NCBI RefSeq assembly: GCF_033723955.1
Contig: NZ_CP137555.1
Location: 1,322,501 to 1,386,500 of the forward strand
Source of the DNA: Microbulbifer pacificus
GTDB taxonomy: Bacteria; Pseudomonadota; Gammaproteobacteria; Pseudomonadales; Cellvibrionaceae
Reading direction: 5' to 3'
DNA length: 64,000 nt
Of this stretch, positions 36,579-47,126 are shown in pieces (the first letter of the stretch is position 1; every line of letters begins with the position of its first letter). Under the pieces are notes generated by a model that saw nothing but the letters and a program-made list of their open reading frames with translations, had not been told where the DNA came from and searched no databases. The position numbers and the translations under genes were made by a program.

Positions 36579-38645
36579 ATGAACCTGCGCCGCCAACTGG
36601 TATTGCTGAGCCTCTGCGCCCTGGCCCTGCCCTGGGCCGGCTGCCAGTATTTGCGCCAGGTCGACCAGGCCCTCGCCCAGGGCCAGATGCAGACGCTGGA
36701 GGCCACTGGCAACGCCATCGCCGCGCGACTCGCCAGCGCGCCAGAACTGATTGCACCAGACCCCCTCCGCAACGGCCGGCCGCCTGGCGCCCAGCTCTAC
36801 CTGAACACCCTGCAACAGGCACCGGTAGTGGACGGCTACGGCGAAGAGTGGCGCGCGCTGCGCCTGCAACCCAGGCAGCTGCTCGATCAGGATGGGGAGC
36901 CCCTCGCCCAGATCACCCTGGGCCACCACGGCAACCAGGTTTACCTGCTGCTAACCGCCAGAGACCGCAGCCCCAGCTACCACGACCCCCGCAGCAGTGG
37001 CATTTCCAGCGGCGATACCGTGGAAATCTACACCGCCAGCCAGCAGTACACACTGCCGGTAGCGAGCCAGGGGCCGGTGCAGGCCATGTGGTACAACCCC
37101 CGCCGCAGCCAGTACGAACGGGAACTGCGTATCCGCGGCCGCTGGACTGCTTCACCACAGGGTTACCAATTGGAACTGAGCCTTCCCGCCGCATTGAGCG
37201 GCGGCGAACTGGGGGTCCGCGTACTGGATCGCACCCACAGCGACGGCGGTGTCCCGGCACGGCTCTCCAGCACCCTCCCCAATGACGGGCGCCCCGGCGC
37301 TTTAGTGGAACCACTGCCGCAACTGCAGCGGGAGCTGGAACACTTCGCCCGCCCGGAGCTGCAGCTGACGGTGGTGGACCAGGAGGGCTTCGTGCTTGCT
37401 CGTACCGGCGGAGACTGGTATGCCGAACGAGAAGAGGTCGAACAACCAGCGGGCGCGGCACAACCCTGGTTGCGGGAATGGTTCTACCGCCAGCTACTGG
37501 CCAACGATACATTACCGCCACTGCCCAGGGACCAATACCCGGAAAATTTGACCCAGAATCGGGAAACCACCGGCCAGTGGTTCAGTGCCCCTGAAAACAA
37601 TGCGCATAGCGCTGGCGACGAGCGTATCGGCGTGGCCAGCGTGCCGGTGGTAACCCGCGCCGACGATATTATCGAGCGACCACTGCTCGGGCGGGTGATC
37701 GCCGCCCAGTCCGCTAGCGCCCTGCAGTCGCTCACCGAATCCGCCGCCCGCCGCCTGTGGCTTACCACTGCCGCTGCCGCAGGCCTGGTACTGCTATTAC
37801 TGCTGGGCTATGCCAGCTGGCTGTCCTGGCGCATCCGCCAGCTGCACCGCGCCGCCAGCAATGCCGTGGATGCCAGCGGCCGCCTGCGGGGGGATTTCCC
37901 ACAACCCTTCATCCACGATGAACTCGGTGCCCTCAACCGGGCCTTTGCCAGCCTGCTGGCGGAGCTGGATCACTATCACCAGTACCTGCGCAGCCTGGCG
38001 AGCAAGTTGTCCCACGAATTGCGCACGCCGCTCGCGGTGATGCGTTCCTCCCTCGACAACCTCGCCGCCGGCGAGCTGGACAGCGACAGTCGCCGCTATG
38101 CCGAGCGCGCTGCCGACGGCGGCGCGCGCCTGTCATCGATCCTGAACGCCCTCTCCGCCGCCAATCACCTGGAGGCGAGTATCAGCCAGGCAGAACGCGA
38201 AGACTTCGACCTGGCAGACCTGATGCAGGCCCTCACCCACAGCTACGCGGACGCCCACCCCGACCACCATTTCGAACTGCAGTGCCCGGAAACGCCACAG
38301 GTATACCACGGTGCGCCGGAACTGCTGGCGCAATTGTTGGACAAGCTGGTGGACAACGCCGTGAGCTTCGCCCCCGAGGGCAGTACCATCCACATGGCGC
38401 TGGCGGCAGAGCGCAGGGAATACCTGCTGAGGGTCAGCAATAGCGGGCCACGGCTACCCCAGGGGTTCGGCCAGAAACTGTTCGACTCCCTGGTCTCCGT
38501 GCGGGACGACGGCGGCAAGGCCGGTCACCTCGGGCTCGGGCTGCATATCGCGCGGCTGATCGCCGACTTCCACCGGGGCGAGCTCAGCGCCGCCAACCGC
38601 GAGGATGGCAGCGGCGTCACTTTCACACTGTGCCTGCCCCGCTGA
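36579..38645 (+). CDS. pdsS: Dedicated sortase system histidine kinase PdsS
   Basis: 688-residue sensor kinase. An N-terminal TM (about 6-24) is followed by a periplasmic domain whose start APVVDGYGEEWRAL and later SSGDTVEIYT resemble CBM9-type carbohydrate-binding modules (about 85-215, inference). A second extracytoplasmic segment leads to TM2 (LWLTTAAAAGLVLLLLLGYA, near 395-415), HAMP, HisKA (SKLSHELRTPLAVMRSS, His near 478), the N box LVDNAVSFAPEG and the G box HLGLGLHIARLIADFHRG. Architecture and adjacency to PdsR and PdsO fit the dedicated sortase system kinase. No sortase or LPXTG-type substrate gene adjoins. Confidence 0.82.
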   Translation: MNLRRQLVLLSLCALALPWAGCQYLRQVDQALAQGQMQTLEATGNAIAARLASAPELIAPDPLRNGRPPGAQLYLNTLQQAPVVDGYGEEWRALRLQPRQLLDQDGEPLAQITLGHHGNQVYLLLTARDRSPSYHDPRSSGISSGDTVEIYTASQQYTLPVASQGPVQAMWYNPRRSQYERELRIRGRWTASPQGYQLELSLPAALSGGELGVRVLDRTHSDGGVPARLSSTLPNDGRPGALVEPLPQLQRELEHFARPELQLTVVDQEGFVLARTGGDWYAEREEVEQPAGAAQPWLREWFYRQLLANDTLPPLPRDQYPENLTQNRETTGQWFSAPENNAHSAGDERIGVASVPVVTRADDIIERPLLGRVIAAQSASALQSLTESAARRLWLTTAAAAGLVLLLLLGYASWLSWRIRQLHRAASNAVDASGRLRGDFPQPFIHDELGALNRAFASLLAELDHYHQYLRSLASKLSHELRTPLAVMRSSLDNLAAGELDSDSRRYAERAADGGARLSSILNALSAANHLEASISQAEREDFDLADLMQALTHSYADAHPDHHFELQCPETPQVYHGAPELLAQLLDKLVDNAVSFAPEGSTIHMALAAERREYLLRVSNSGPRLPQGFGQKLFDSLVSVRDDGGKAGHLGLGLHIARLIADFHRGELSAANREDGSGVTFTLCLPR

Positions 38646-38711
38646 TAGGCCGCTCAATCGAGCGCTGAATCCACCACCGACAGGGCAGTCACAAACTCAC
38701 CGCGCAGGCGG

Positions 38712-38739
38712 TTGACAAACAAACAACGCTGGGGATAAT
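38712..38739 (+). promoter_or_regulatory. Strong sigma70 promoter of rpsT
   Basis: A perfect TTGACA (38712-38717) and GATAAT (38734-38739, five of six) are spaced by 16 bp, placing the start about 60 nt before rpsT. Confidence 0.7.
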
Positions 38740-38804
38740 GTCGCGTCCCAAACGGGCCCCCGGCCCGATTGTTCGAGTTATCAAGATCCAGACAGGAGCA
38801 ACCG

Positions 38805-39071
38805 GTGGCCAACTCACCTCAAGCGAAGAAACGCGCGCGCCAGAACGACAAGCGCCGCAATCACAACGCCAGTCTGCGCTCCATGGTGCGCACCTACATC
38901 AAAAAGGTAGTTGCAGCCATCGATGCAGGTGATACTGAAAAAGCCAAATCCGCTTACGCGGCTGCTGTGCCGGTCATCGACCGCATGGCCGACAAAGGCA
39001 TTATTCACAAGAACAAGGCTGCTCGTCACAAGAGCCGCCTGAACGCCCAGATCAAGAAACTGGCCGCCTAA
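38805..39071 (+). CDS. rpsT: Small ribosomal subunit protein bS20
   Basis: 88-residue basic protein binding 16S rRNA helices 9 and 44: [20 protein letters not shown] then [10 protein letters not shown] and [20 protein letters not shown]. Translation starts at GTG 38805 with AGGAG nine bases upstream. In E. coli rpsT starts at UUG and autoregulates translation, so a non-ATG start is in keeping. It is usually adjacent to murJ; here the small membrane protein and pds genes lie between. Confidence 0.97.
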   Translation: MANSPQAKKRARQNDKRRNHNASLRSMVRTYIKKVVAAIDAGDTEKAKSAYAAAVPVIDRMADKGIIHKNKAARHKSRLNAQIKKLAA

Positions 39072-39091
39072 GCCAATTTCTGACTGAGCAT

Positions 39092-39120
39092 AAAAAACCC
39101 CGCACATGCGGGGTTTTTTA
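39092..39120 (+). terminator. Intrinsic terminator of rpsT
   Basis: CCCCGC (39098-39103) and GCGGGG (39108-39113) form a stem with loop ACAT, flanked by A6 and T6. Confidence 0.92.
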
Positions 39121-39162
39121 TTGCTCGAAAAAACCTACTGCCCCTTCTGCGAAGGTTCCGGT

Positions 39163-39258
39163 ATCGGGAATTGCTTTGCGAGACCTTCCGCGAGAGGGAC
39201 CTCGCGGAAGAGCCCCCATGGATGGGTTTACGGCGTGTCTCGCAAAGTAATTCCCGAT
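39163..39258 (-). repeat. Three-way-junction intergenic repeat, unit C
   Basis: The outer arms 39163-39184 and 39237-39258 are 22-bp complements with one mismatch. The long inner stem CTTCCGCGAG/CTCGCGGAAG has loop AGGGAC (39185-39210); the short inner stem is CCCAT-GG-ATGGG (39215-39226). It lies between the rpsT terminator and the proB stop, in minus orientation. Confidence 0.85.
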
Positions 39259-39284
39259 GGCGGGACCGCCACTCAACGACGTAA

Positions 39285-40418
39285 TCAGAGAAGGATTAGG
39301 TTGTCACGGTGGATCAGCTCGTCGTCATCGCGATAGCCCAGTAGCTCCACAATACGCTCCGACGATTGACCGCAGATCCGGGCGGCCTCACCGCTGTCAT
39401 AATTCACCAGTCCGCGCGCAATCTCCTCGCCGCCAGCATTGAAGCAACTCACCAGATCACCGCGATGGAAGCGTCCGTCGATTCCCACCACACCCACCGG
39501 CAGCAGGCTTTTACCCTGACTGCGCAGCGCGCGCTCGGCACCACCATCCAGGTAGAGCTTGCCGCGCACCTGCAGCTGCCCCGCAAGCCAGCGCTTGCGC
39601 GCGGTCAGCGGATCCGCCTCCGGCATCAACAGTGTGCCGAGACACTCACCCGCCGCCACACGCTCGATGACCGCTTCCGTACTGCCGCCAACAATGACCG
39701 TGCGCGCCCCGGAGCGCGCCGCCAGCTGCGCCGCGCGCACCTTGGTGGACATACCGCCGCGACCGAGGCCACTGCGGGAGCCGCCGGCCATCGCCACCAG
39801 CCGCGGATCCGTGGCCACCGCCTCGCGCACCAGCTCGGCATTGGGATTGTCCCGAGGATCTTCGGTAAACAGGCCGTCCGCATCGGTGAGAATCAACAGC
39901 ACGTCGGCCTCCACCAGGTTGGCCACCAGGGCTCCCAGGGTATCGTTGTCGCCGAAGCGGATCTCGTCGGTTACCACCGTGTCGTTTTCATTGATGATCG
40001 GCACCGCCCCCAGCGACAGCAGCGTACGCAGGGTACTGCGGGCATTGAGATAGCGGGTGCGATTGGAGAGGTCGTCGTGGTCCAGCAGGATCTGCGCGGT
40101 GCGGCAGTCATACTGGCCAAAGGCGTGCTCGTACACCTGCACCAGATGGCTCTGGCCGACGGCGGCGGCAGCCTGCAGCTGGTGGATGGACTCCGGGCGC
40201 TTGCGCCAGCCCAGGCGGTCCATGCCCGCAGCCACCGCACCGGAAGAAACCAGCAGCACTTCGATGCCCTGCCGGCGCAGGGTGCCGATCTGCCCCGCCC
40301 AGTTGTGGATCGCGGCGCGATTGACGCCGCGACCGTTGTCAGTGAGCAGAGCACTGCCGATTTTGATCACCCAGCGCTTGCTGGTGGAGAGTTGCTGACG
40401 CGACGAGATGGAATCCAT
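39285..40418 (-). CDS. proB: Glutamate 5-kinase
   Basis: First enzyme of proline synthesis, phosphorylating glutamate; feedback-inhibited by proline in the family. The 377-residue protein has an amino-acid-kinase domain ([55 protein letters not shown]) and a C-terminal PUA domain (about 290-370). It is downstream of obgE on the same strand, the order seen in Pseudomonas, with 73 bp between. Confidence 0.96.
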   Translation of the reverse strand: MDSISSRQQLSTSKRWVIKIGSALLTDNGRGVNRAAIHNWAGQIGTLRRQGIEVLLVSSGAVAAGMDRLGWRKRPESIHQLQAAAAVGQSHLVQVYEHAFGQYDCRTAQILLDHDDLSNRTRYLNARSTLRTLLSLGAVPIINENDTVVTDEIRFGDNDTLGALVANLVEADVLLILTDADGLFTEDPRDNPNAELVREAVATDPRLVAMAGGSRSGLGRGGMSTKVRAAQLAARSGARTVIVGGSTEAVIERVAAGECLGTLLMPEADPLTARKRWLAGQLQVRGKLYLDGGAERALRSQGKSLLPVGVVGIDGRFHRGDLVSCFNAGGEEIARGLVNYDSGEAARICGQSSERIVELLGYRDDDELIHRDNLILL

Positions 40419-40491
40419 TTCTTCCTCATATCAGGACGCACCCCTGCGGGTCGTACCTGTGCCAGGACAATCCTCTGTAAGGGCGGAAAAC

Positions 40492-41709
<1,218 letters not shown>

Positions 41710-41766
41710 TTACCCGGTCTTCAGTGTAATTTGCCCGGGATCAATCCAAAAAAACGGGCAAGATAC

Positions 41767-41795
41767 AAAAAAGCCCCGCAATTGCGGGGCTTTTT
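41767..41795 (-). terminator. Intrinsic terminator downstream of rpmA
   Basis: GCCCCGCAA/TTGCGGGGC forms a compact stem flanked by A-rich and T-rich runs; the symmetric flanks allow function on either strand, but only rplU-rpmA reads into it from nearby. Confidence 0.88.
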
Positions 41796-41813
41796 ATCGG
41801 ACGCTGTGACCGC

Positions 41814-42071
41814 TTAGGCAGTTTCGATAGAAACAAACTTGCGGTTATTCACGCCTTTCACCTCAAACTTCACTACGCCGTCGGCGGTAGCGAACAGGGT
41901 GTGATCTTTGCCCATACCAACGTTCACACCAGCGTGGAACTTGGTACCGCGCTGACGCACGATGATGCTGCCTGCAGAGACAGCCTGGCCGCCAAAGCGC
42001 TTCACGCCCAGGCGTTTACTTTCGGAATCGCGACCGTTGCGCGTACTACCGCCAGCTTTCTTGTGTGCCAT
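41814..42071 (-). CDS. rpmA: Large ribosomal subunit protein bL27
   Basis: 85 residues, starting [20 protein letters not shown], whose N-terminal tail reaches the peptidyl-transferase centre; then [20 protein letters not shown] and [14 protein letters not shown]. Full length for the family. It lies 17 bp after rplU, one operon. Confidence 0.98.
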   Translation of the reverse strand: MAHKKAGGSTRNGRDSESKRLGVKRFGGQAVSAGSIIVRQRGTKFHAGVNVGMGKDHTLFATADGVVKFEVKGVNNRKFVSIETA

Positions 42072-42088
42072 GAGTCGTTACTCCTCTC

Positions 42089-42400
42089 TTATGCCTTGAT
42101 GCCAGTGATCTTAACTTCGGTGTACCACTGACGGTGACCCTGACGCTTCAGGGAGTGCTTACGACGACGGAACTTGATGATTTTCACCTTGTCACCGCGG
42201 CCGTGGCCCAGAACTTCTGCAGTCACCTTGGCGCCTTCAACAACCGGCGCACCGATGCTGATGGTTTCGCCGTTAACTACCATCAGAACCTTATCGAAAT
42301 CGACAGATTCGCCGGTAGCTACTTCAATTTTTTCCAGGCGCAGAACTTCGCCTTCTACTACACGGTGTTGCTTGCCACCGCTCTCAAAAACAGCGTACAT
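42089..42400 (-). CDS. rplU: Large ribosomal subunit protein bL21
   Basis: 103 residues from ATG 42400: [20 protein letters not shown], then [20 protein letters not shown] and the C-terminal [19 protein letters not shown]. The longer frame to 42454 lacks family similarity at its N-terminus. The leader is about 170 nt if the promoter at 42580-42608 is used. Confidence 0.98.
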   Translation of the reverse strand: MYAVFESGGKQHRVVEGEVLRLEKIEVATGESVDFDKVLMVVNGETISIGAPVVEGAKVTAEVLGHGRGDKVKIIKFRRRKHSLKRQGHRQWYTEVKITGIKA

Positions 42401-42713
42401 ATTTCTATGCTCCAACAAAATGGACGACACGAAGCAGCGGCCGGGCCCAATCACCAGTAATTGGTGACCACCTGGCCAGCATTTTGGGAGCTTGCGCCGT
42501 TTGGTTAAAACGTCTTCCCGGCCCGTGGACTACCCCATGATCGAGCATGGCAGGTAAGCCCGGATTGAGCGGGGCGCAGATTCTAATCAATTCGGCCGTC
42601 TGGCACAATAGCGCGTTTTTCGGACAACCTTTGCCTCGCGCCTTTCCGCCCGGGGCCAAAACCGCTAGTCTTGCCGCCGACAGAAAACCAAAGCGCAGTA
42701 TAAGGAATCCTGC
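42401..42713. other. rplU-ispB divergent intergenic region
   Basis: 313 bp without a gene. It holds the rplU promoter (entered separately), a perfect inverted repeat TCACCA-GTAAT-TGGTGA at 42451-42467 within the rplU 5' leader, and the unassigned ispB promoter. The long leader and its hairpin could allow post-transcriptional control of rplU-rpmA; no known leader family was recognised. Confidence 0.6.
42580..42608 (-). promoter_or_regulatory. Sigma70-type promoter of rplU-rpmA
   Basis: Minus strand TTGTGC (42608-42603), 17 bp, TAGAAT (42585-42580): five of six at -10, three of six at -35, ideal spacing. Confidence 0.5.
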
Positions 42714-43676
42714 ATGTTGCCTTTCCACCAGGTAGCCGCCGACGATTTTGCGGCGGTCAATCAGACCATCATCGACCAACTGCACTCGGACGTTCCCCTG
42801 GTGGAGAACATTGGTCACTATCTGGTCGAGGCCGGCGGCAAGCGCCTGCGCCCACTACTGGTGCTGCTGTGTGCCCGCGCGGCGGGATACCAGGGCGGCG
42901 ATCATATCAGTCTGGCGGCGATCATTGAGTTTATCCACACCGCGACCCTGCTGCACGACGATGTGGTGGACACCTCTGACATGCGCCGCGGCCGTATCAC
43001 CGCCAATGCCCAGTGGGGCAATGCGCCGGCGGTGCTCGTTGGTGACTTCCTGTACTCGCGCGCGTTCCAGATGATGGTGGCACTGAAAGACATGGACATC
43101 ATGGCGATCCTGTCTGACACCACCAACACCATTGCCGAGGGCGAGGTGCAGCAGCTGGTGAACGCCGGAGATCCCGCGGTCACGGAGGCCAACTACCTCA
43201 ATGTTATCCACAAGAAGACCGGCGCGCTGTTCGAAGCGGCCTGTGAAACCGCGGCGGTACTCGCCGGCTGCAGCGCGGACGAGCGCGAATCCCTGAAACT
43301 CTACGGTCGCCATCTGGGCTCTGCGTTCCAGCTGGTGGACGATGCGCTGGATTACCGCGGCAATTCGGAAGAGCTGGGCAAGAATGTGGGCGACGACCTC
43401 GCCGAGGGCAAACCCACCCTGCCGCTGATTTACGCTATGGCGAATGGCACCGAAGAACAAGCGGCGCTGGTGCGGGAGGCGATCGAGCAGAAATCGGCGG
43501 ATAAGCTCGCCGAGATTGTTACGGCTATCGAGGCTTGTGGTGCGCTCGATTACACCTTTGACCGCGCCAGGAAAGAAGTAGAACTTGCGTTGGAAAAACT
43601 GGAATTTTTGCCAGATGGGGAGCACAAGACTGCGCTTCGGCAGTTGGCGGAATTTTCGATCCAGCGGACCACTTAA
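42714..43676 (+). CDS. ispB: Octaprenyl (all-trans polyprenyl) diphosphate synthase
   Basis: Makes the isoprenoid side chain of ubiquinone. The 320-residue trans-prenyltransferase has the first Asp-rich motif LLHDDVVDTSDMRRG and the second QLVDDALDYRGN, with GKRLRPLLVLLCARAAGY near the N-terminus. It is divergent from rplU as in most gammaproteobacteria and ends at a strong terminator. Chain length cannot be determined from sequence alone. Confidence 0.95.
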   Translation: MLPFHQVAADDFAAVNQTIIDQLHSDVPLVENIGHYLVEAGGKRLRPLLVLLCARAAGYQGGDHISLAAIIEFIHTATLLHDDVVDTSDMRRGRITANAQWGNAPAVLVGDFLYSRAFQMMVALKDMDIMAILSDTTNTIAEGEVQQLVNAGDPAVTEANYLNVIHKKTGALFEAACETAAVLAGCSADERESLKLYGRHLGSAFQLVDDALDYRGNSEELGKNVGDDLAEGKPTLPLIYAMANGTEEQAALVREAIEQKSADKLAEIVTAIEACGALDYTFDRARKEVELALEKLEFLPDGEHKTALRQLAEFSIQRTT

Positions 43677-43678
43677 TG

Positions 43679-43707
43679 AAAAGCCCCGGAAAATTCCGGG
43701 GCTTTTT
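43679..43707 (+). terminator. Intrinsic terminator of ispB
   Basis: AAAAGCCCCGGAA pairs with TTCCGGGGCTTTT around AA, with a following T-run. Confidence 0.92.
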
Positions 43708-43752
43708 GTTTGTGGTTCTGATTGTTTGTGGTTCTGAAGCAGGTCCTGTGGC

Positions 43753-43863
43753 GGCTGGGTACCGGGTGCGGGTTTTCAGGACCGCTGTGAACCCATCCCT
43801 GGGCGCTGCGGCGCAAACATCCTGTTTGCGACGCTCCTGAAAACCCGCACCCGGCACCCCGCC
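43753..43863 (+). repeat. Three-way-junction intergenic repeat, unit D
   Basis: The outer arms 43753-43781 and 43835-43863 pair over 29 bp with two mismatches. The short inner stem CCC-ATCCCT-GGG is at 43792-43803; the long inner stem CGCAAACA/TGTTTGCG has loop TCC (43812-43830). Closest relative is unit B, sharing GTTTTCAGGACCGCTGTGAA, but its arm and inner-stem bases differ on both sides together. Confidence 0.85.
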
Positions 43864-43929
43864 TTCACATCGCACTTTGGTACTTCGACGCTATTGCCAT
43901 AAACGAAGTGCGAAAGCTCGAAGCGAAGG

Positions 43930-44039
43930 CCCTGATATCGGGGACTGCCTCGCGAGACCTTCTAAAACAGGGATGTTTTAGAAGAGCCCCCATGGATGGG
44001 TTCACGGCGTGTCTCGCGAGGCAGTACCCGATAGCAGGG
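43930..44039 (-). repeat. Three-way-junction intergenic repeat, unit E
   Basis: The outer arms 43930-43958 and 44011-44039 pair over 29 bp with two mismatches. The long inner stem CTTCTAAAACA/TGTTTTAGAAG has loop GGGA (43959-43984); the short inner stem is CCCAT-GG-ATGGG (43989-44000). Minus orientation; closest relative is unit C. Confidence 0.85.
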
Positions 44040-44081
44040 TCGCCACCATTCTCAACTACGAAGTCCCAACCAAAAAACCAC

Positions 44082-45431
44082 TTAACCGCGAATCAGCGCC
44101 AGCAACTCTTCGGTCTTGGCCTTCATCAACGCCTCATCCCCACGGGACTCGACGTTCAAGCGTACAACCGGCTCGGTGTTGGACATACGCAGGTTGAAGC
44201 GCCAGTCGTCAAACGCGATGCTCAGGCCATCCACATGCTCAACGCTGTTGGCGCCGGCCGCGTATTTTTCTTCCGCCGCCTGCAGCAGTGCTTTCGGGTC
44301 TGCGACCTTGGAGTTGATCTCGCCACTGCACGGGAAGGCTTTCATGCGCTCACCCACCAGCTGAGACAGGGACTTGCCGCTGTGGCTCACCAGCTCCGCC
44401 ACCAGCAGCCACGGAATCATGCCGCTGTCACAGTAGGCGAAATCGCGGAAGTAGTGGTGCGCGCTCATTTCGCCGCCGTAGATGGCGTCTTCCTTGCGCA
44501 TGCGCTCCTTGATAAACGCATGGCCAGTTTTGCTCTGTACCGGCTCGCCGCCCGCGGCTTTGACGATATCTTCGGTATTCCATGTCAGGCGCGGGTCGTG
44601 TACCACCTTGGCACCCGGGTGTTTGGCCAGGAAGGCTTCCGCCAGCAGGCCGACCACGTAGTAGCCCTCGATAAATTCACCGCTCTCATCGAAGAAGAAA
44701 CAGCGGTCAAAGTCGCCGTCCCAGGCGATACCGAAGTCCGCGCCGCTTTCACGCACCGCAACTGCGGTGGATTCACGGTTTTCCGGCAGGATCGGGTTGG
44801 GGATACCGTTGGGGAAGTTGCCGTCTGGCTCGTGGTTTACGCGCACGAACTCAAATGGTAGGTGCGGGGCCAGGGCGTCAACAACCGCGCCGGCGCCGCC
44901 GTTACCGGCATTCACCACCAGTTTCAGCGGTTTCAGAGCGGGCACATCCACATAGCCCAGCAGGTGTTTAACGAAGTCGTCGCGGTGCGCGAAGCTGTGC
45001 AATTCACCGCGTTTTTCCACCGCGGCGAAATTGTTGTCTTCCGCGAGTTTTTTGATGTCGAGCAGGCCGGTGTCACCGCTGATAGGACGAGAGCCCGAGC
45101 GCACGAACTTCATGCCGTTGTAATCCATGGGATTGTGGCTTGCAGTCACGCAGATGCCGCCGTCGAAATCGCCATGGAATGTGGAGAAATAGATTTCCTC
45201 GGTACCGCACTCGCCGATATGGTACACATCGGCGCCGGCGTCGCGCAGGCCGTTGGCCAGGGCGTCGGTCAGTTCGCCGCTGGTGAGGCGAATATCGTGT
45301 CCCACCACCACGCGGCGCGCGCCCAGGAACTGCGCGAAGGCGCGGCCTACACGATAGGCCACGTCGGTATTCAGTTCATCCGGCACACGGCCGCGCAGAT
45401 CGTAAGCTTTAAAGCAGGTCAACTCTGTCAT
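44082..45431 (-). CDS. Phosphomannomutase/phosphoglucomutase (CpsG/AlgC-like)
   Basis: Interconverts hexose 6- and 1-phosphates for sugar-nucleotide synthesis. The 449-residue protein has the phosphoserine loop [16 protein letters not shown], metal loop [12 protein letters not shown], sugar loop [10 protein letters not shown] and the C-terminal phosphate site [17 protein letters not shown] 45431 ([14 protein letters not shown]) was chosen; the longer frame reaches into galU. It starts one base after the galU stop, hence translational coupling. With galU and the algA-type gene at 51406 it supplies GDP-mannose and UDP-glucose precursors. manB/cpsG fits better than glmM, since the serine-loop sequence is not GlmM-like. 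Confidence 0.9.
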   Translation of the reverse strand: MTELTCFKAYDLRGRVPDELNTDVAYRVGRAFAQFLGARRVVVGHDIRLTSGELTDALANGLRDAGADVYHIGECGTEEIYFSTFHGDFDGGICVTASHNPMDYNGMKFVRSGSRPISGDTGLLDIKKLAEDNNFAAVEKRGELHSFAHRDDFVKHLLGYVDVPALKPLKLVVNAGNGGAGAVVDALAPHLPFEFVRVNHEPDGNFPNGIPNPILPENRESTAVAVRESGADFGIAWDGDFDRCFFFDESGEFIEGYYVVGLLAEAFLAKHPGAKVVHDPRLTWNTEDIVKAAGGEPVQSKTGHAFIKERMRKEDAIYGGEMSAHHYFRDFAYCDSGMIPWLLVAELVSHSGKSLSQLVGERMKAFPCSGEINSKVADPKALLQAAEEKYAAGANSVEHVDGLSIAFDDWRFNLRMSNTEPVVRLNVESRGDEALMKAKTEELLALIRG

Positions 45432-45432
45432 A

Positions 45433-46269
45433 TCAACCTTTTCCCCCAGGTAAATAAATTGTTTTGTATACGTGATTGGTGGCTTCGATAAAGCCGTCGA
45501 CTGAACCGCAGTCGAAACGGCGACCTTTGAATTTATACGCGAGAACACAACCTCTCTGCGCCTGCGTCAGGAGCGCATCGGTGATCTGCACCTCACCGTT
45601 CTTCCCCGGTGGCGTTTCGCGAATCAATTCAAAAATATCTGGCGTGAGAATATAGCGACCGATAATGGCCATATTGCTCGGCGCGTCCTCTGCCGCCGGC
45701 TTTTCCACCATGTCGGTGACCTGAAACAGGCCCGGTTTGATTTCGTTGCCGGCAATGACCCCAAACTTGTGGATCTGGTCCTGTGGCACTTCTTCTACCG
45801 CGACAATGCTGCAGCGGAACTGGTTGAAGAGTTGAACCATCTGCCCGAGAACCCCGAGCTCGTCATTGAGACAGAGGTCGTCTGCAAGGACCACGCCAAA
45901 AGGCTCATCGCCGATCAGGCGCTGCCCCTGTAGGATGGCATCACCCAGTCCGCGCATTTCTCCCTGGCGGGTGTAGGAAAAACTGGCGCTGTCGATGACC
46001 TTGCGCACGCTGTCGAGGTAACGCTCTTTGCCGGTACCGGCAATCTGGTGTTCGAGCTCAAAATTGGTATCGAAATGGTCCTCGATGGCGCGCTTGCCGC
46101 GACCGGTGACAAAGCCGATCTCGGTCAGGCCGGCCTCGATGGCCTCTTCCACCCCGTACTGCACCAATGGCTTGTTGACCAGTGGCAGCATTTCCTTGGG
46201 CATGGCTTTGGTCGCGGGCAGGAAGCGGGTGCCGTAGCCCGCCACCGGGAAAAGACATTTTTTGAGCAT
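45433..46269 (-). CDS. galU: UTP-glucose-1-phosphate uridylyltransferase
   Basis: Forms UDP-glucose. The 278-residue nucleotidyltransferase has the signature [20 protein letters not shown], then [20 protein letters not shown] and [15 protein letters not shown] 46269 has an AGGGAGG ribosome site in the leader; the upstream extension to 46299 is not family-like. It is divergent from fabA and coupled to the following phosphomannomutase. Confidence 0.95.
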   Translation of the reverse strand: MLKKCLFPVAGYGTRFLPATKAMPKEMLPLVNKPLVQYGVEEAIEAGLTEIGFVTGRGKRAIEDHFDTNFELEHQIAGTGKERYLDSVRKVIDSASFSYTRQGEMRGLGDAILQGQRLIGDEPFGVVLADDLCLNDELGVLGQMVQLFNQFRCSIVAVEEVPQDQIHKFGVIAGNEIKPGLFQVTDMVEKPAAEDAPSNMAIIGRYILTPDIFELIRETPPGKNGEVQITDALLTQAQRGCVLAYKFKGRRFDCGSVDGFIEATNHVYKTIYLPGGKG

Positions 46270-46475
46270 TACACCTCCCTCACTAGAATTCCGCAGCAAC
46301 GCCCATCATTGCGGTCCGGCCGCAACTTATCACAATTCTATTGCAAGATTCAGGCAATAATCGGTCGACCTCGCCGGACCGGGCAAACTGGCAAGATGTA
46401 CGGAGTTTCGCGCCACAAGCCGAGGGTCAAGGGCCAATTGAGACAGTTTCGGTCACAAAAAGGGGAATGACCGAC

Positions 46476-46503
46476 TGGACAAGCTATCCCCAGACTTTAG
46501 AAT
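46476..46503 (+). promoter_or_regulatory. Sigma70-type promoter of fabA
   Basis: TGGACA (46476-46481) and TAGAAT (46498-46503) with 16-bp spacing lie about 40 bp before the fabA start. No recognisable FabR-type operator was seen. Confidence 0.5.
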
Positions 46504-46541
46504 GCCGGCTCGTGTAAAGAATGCCCAAAATCGGGGACCCA

Positions 46542-47066
46542 ATGAGTAATTTCGTTCAAAAAAGCAGCTACACCCGCGAAGAACTCCTGGCCTGTGGCCG
46601 TGGAGAGATGTTCGGCCCGGGCAATGCCCAGCTGCCCACCCCCAACATGCTGATGCTGGACCGCATCACCCACATCGCTAAAGACGGCGGTGAGTTCGGT
46701 AAAGGCGAGCTGATTGCCGAGCTGGATATCACCCCCGACCTGTGGTTCTTCGACTGCCACTTCCCCGGCGACCCGGTGATGCCTGGCTGCCTCGGCCTCG
46801 ACGCCATGTGGCAGCTGCTGGGCTTCTTCCTGGCATGGAAAGGTAATCCCGGTCGCGGTCGCGCGCTGGGCTGTGGCGAAGTGAAGTTCACCGGCCAGAT
46901 CCTACCGACCAACAAGAAGGTTACTTACCATATCGAGATGAGCCGCCTGGTGGAGCGCAAGCTCGTCATGGGTATCGGCAATGGTTCCGTATCCGTAGAC
47001 GGTCGCGAAATCTACACCGCCAAAGACCTGCGTGTCGGCCTGTTTACGCGCACAGACAACTTTTGA
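46542..47066 (+). CDS. fabA: 3-hydroxydecanoyl-ACP dehydratase/isomerase
   Basis: Introduces the cis double bond at C10 in unsaturated fatty acid synthesis. The 174-residue hot-dog-fold enzyme contains [20 protein letters not shown], carrying the catalytic His and Asp, and [21 protein letters not shown] 46542 ([15 protein letters not shown]) was preferred over 46521. It is followed 60 bp later by fabB, the standard pair. Confidence 0.97.
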   Translation: MSNFVQKSSYTREELLACGRGEMFGPGNAQLPTPNMLMLDRITHIAKDGGEFGKGELIAELDITPDLWFFDCHFPGDPVMPGCLGLDAMWQLLGFFLAWKGNPGRGRALGCGEVKFTGQILPTNKKVTYHIEMSRLVERKLVMGIGNGSVSVDGREIYTAKDLRVGLFTRTDNF

Positions 47067-47126
47067 TCCGACCGTCTGTCACATAAAAAAATAACAATTC
47101 ACCAACAAGTTTTATTGGAGATCACT

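Larger units (their letters stand above)
43677..44081. other. 405-bp ispB-manB intergenic region
   Basis: Starting from ispB it holds the terminator at 43679, repeat unit D (+), a hairpin TCGCACTT/AAGTGCGA (43870-43877 with 43906-43913), and repeat unit E (-). No open frame or RNA gene was recognised. Two repeats in opposite orientation, as at 31313-31593. Confidence 0.75.
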
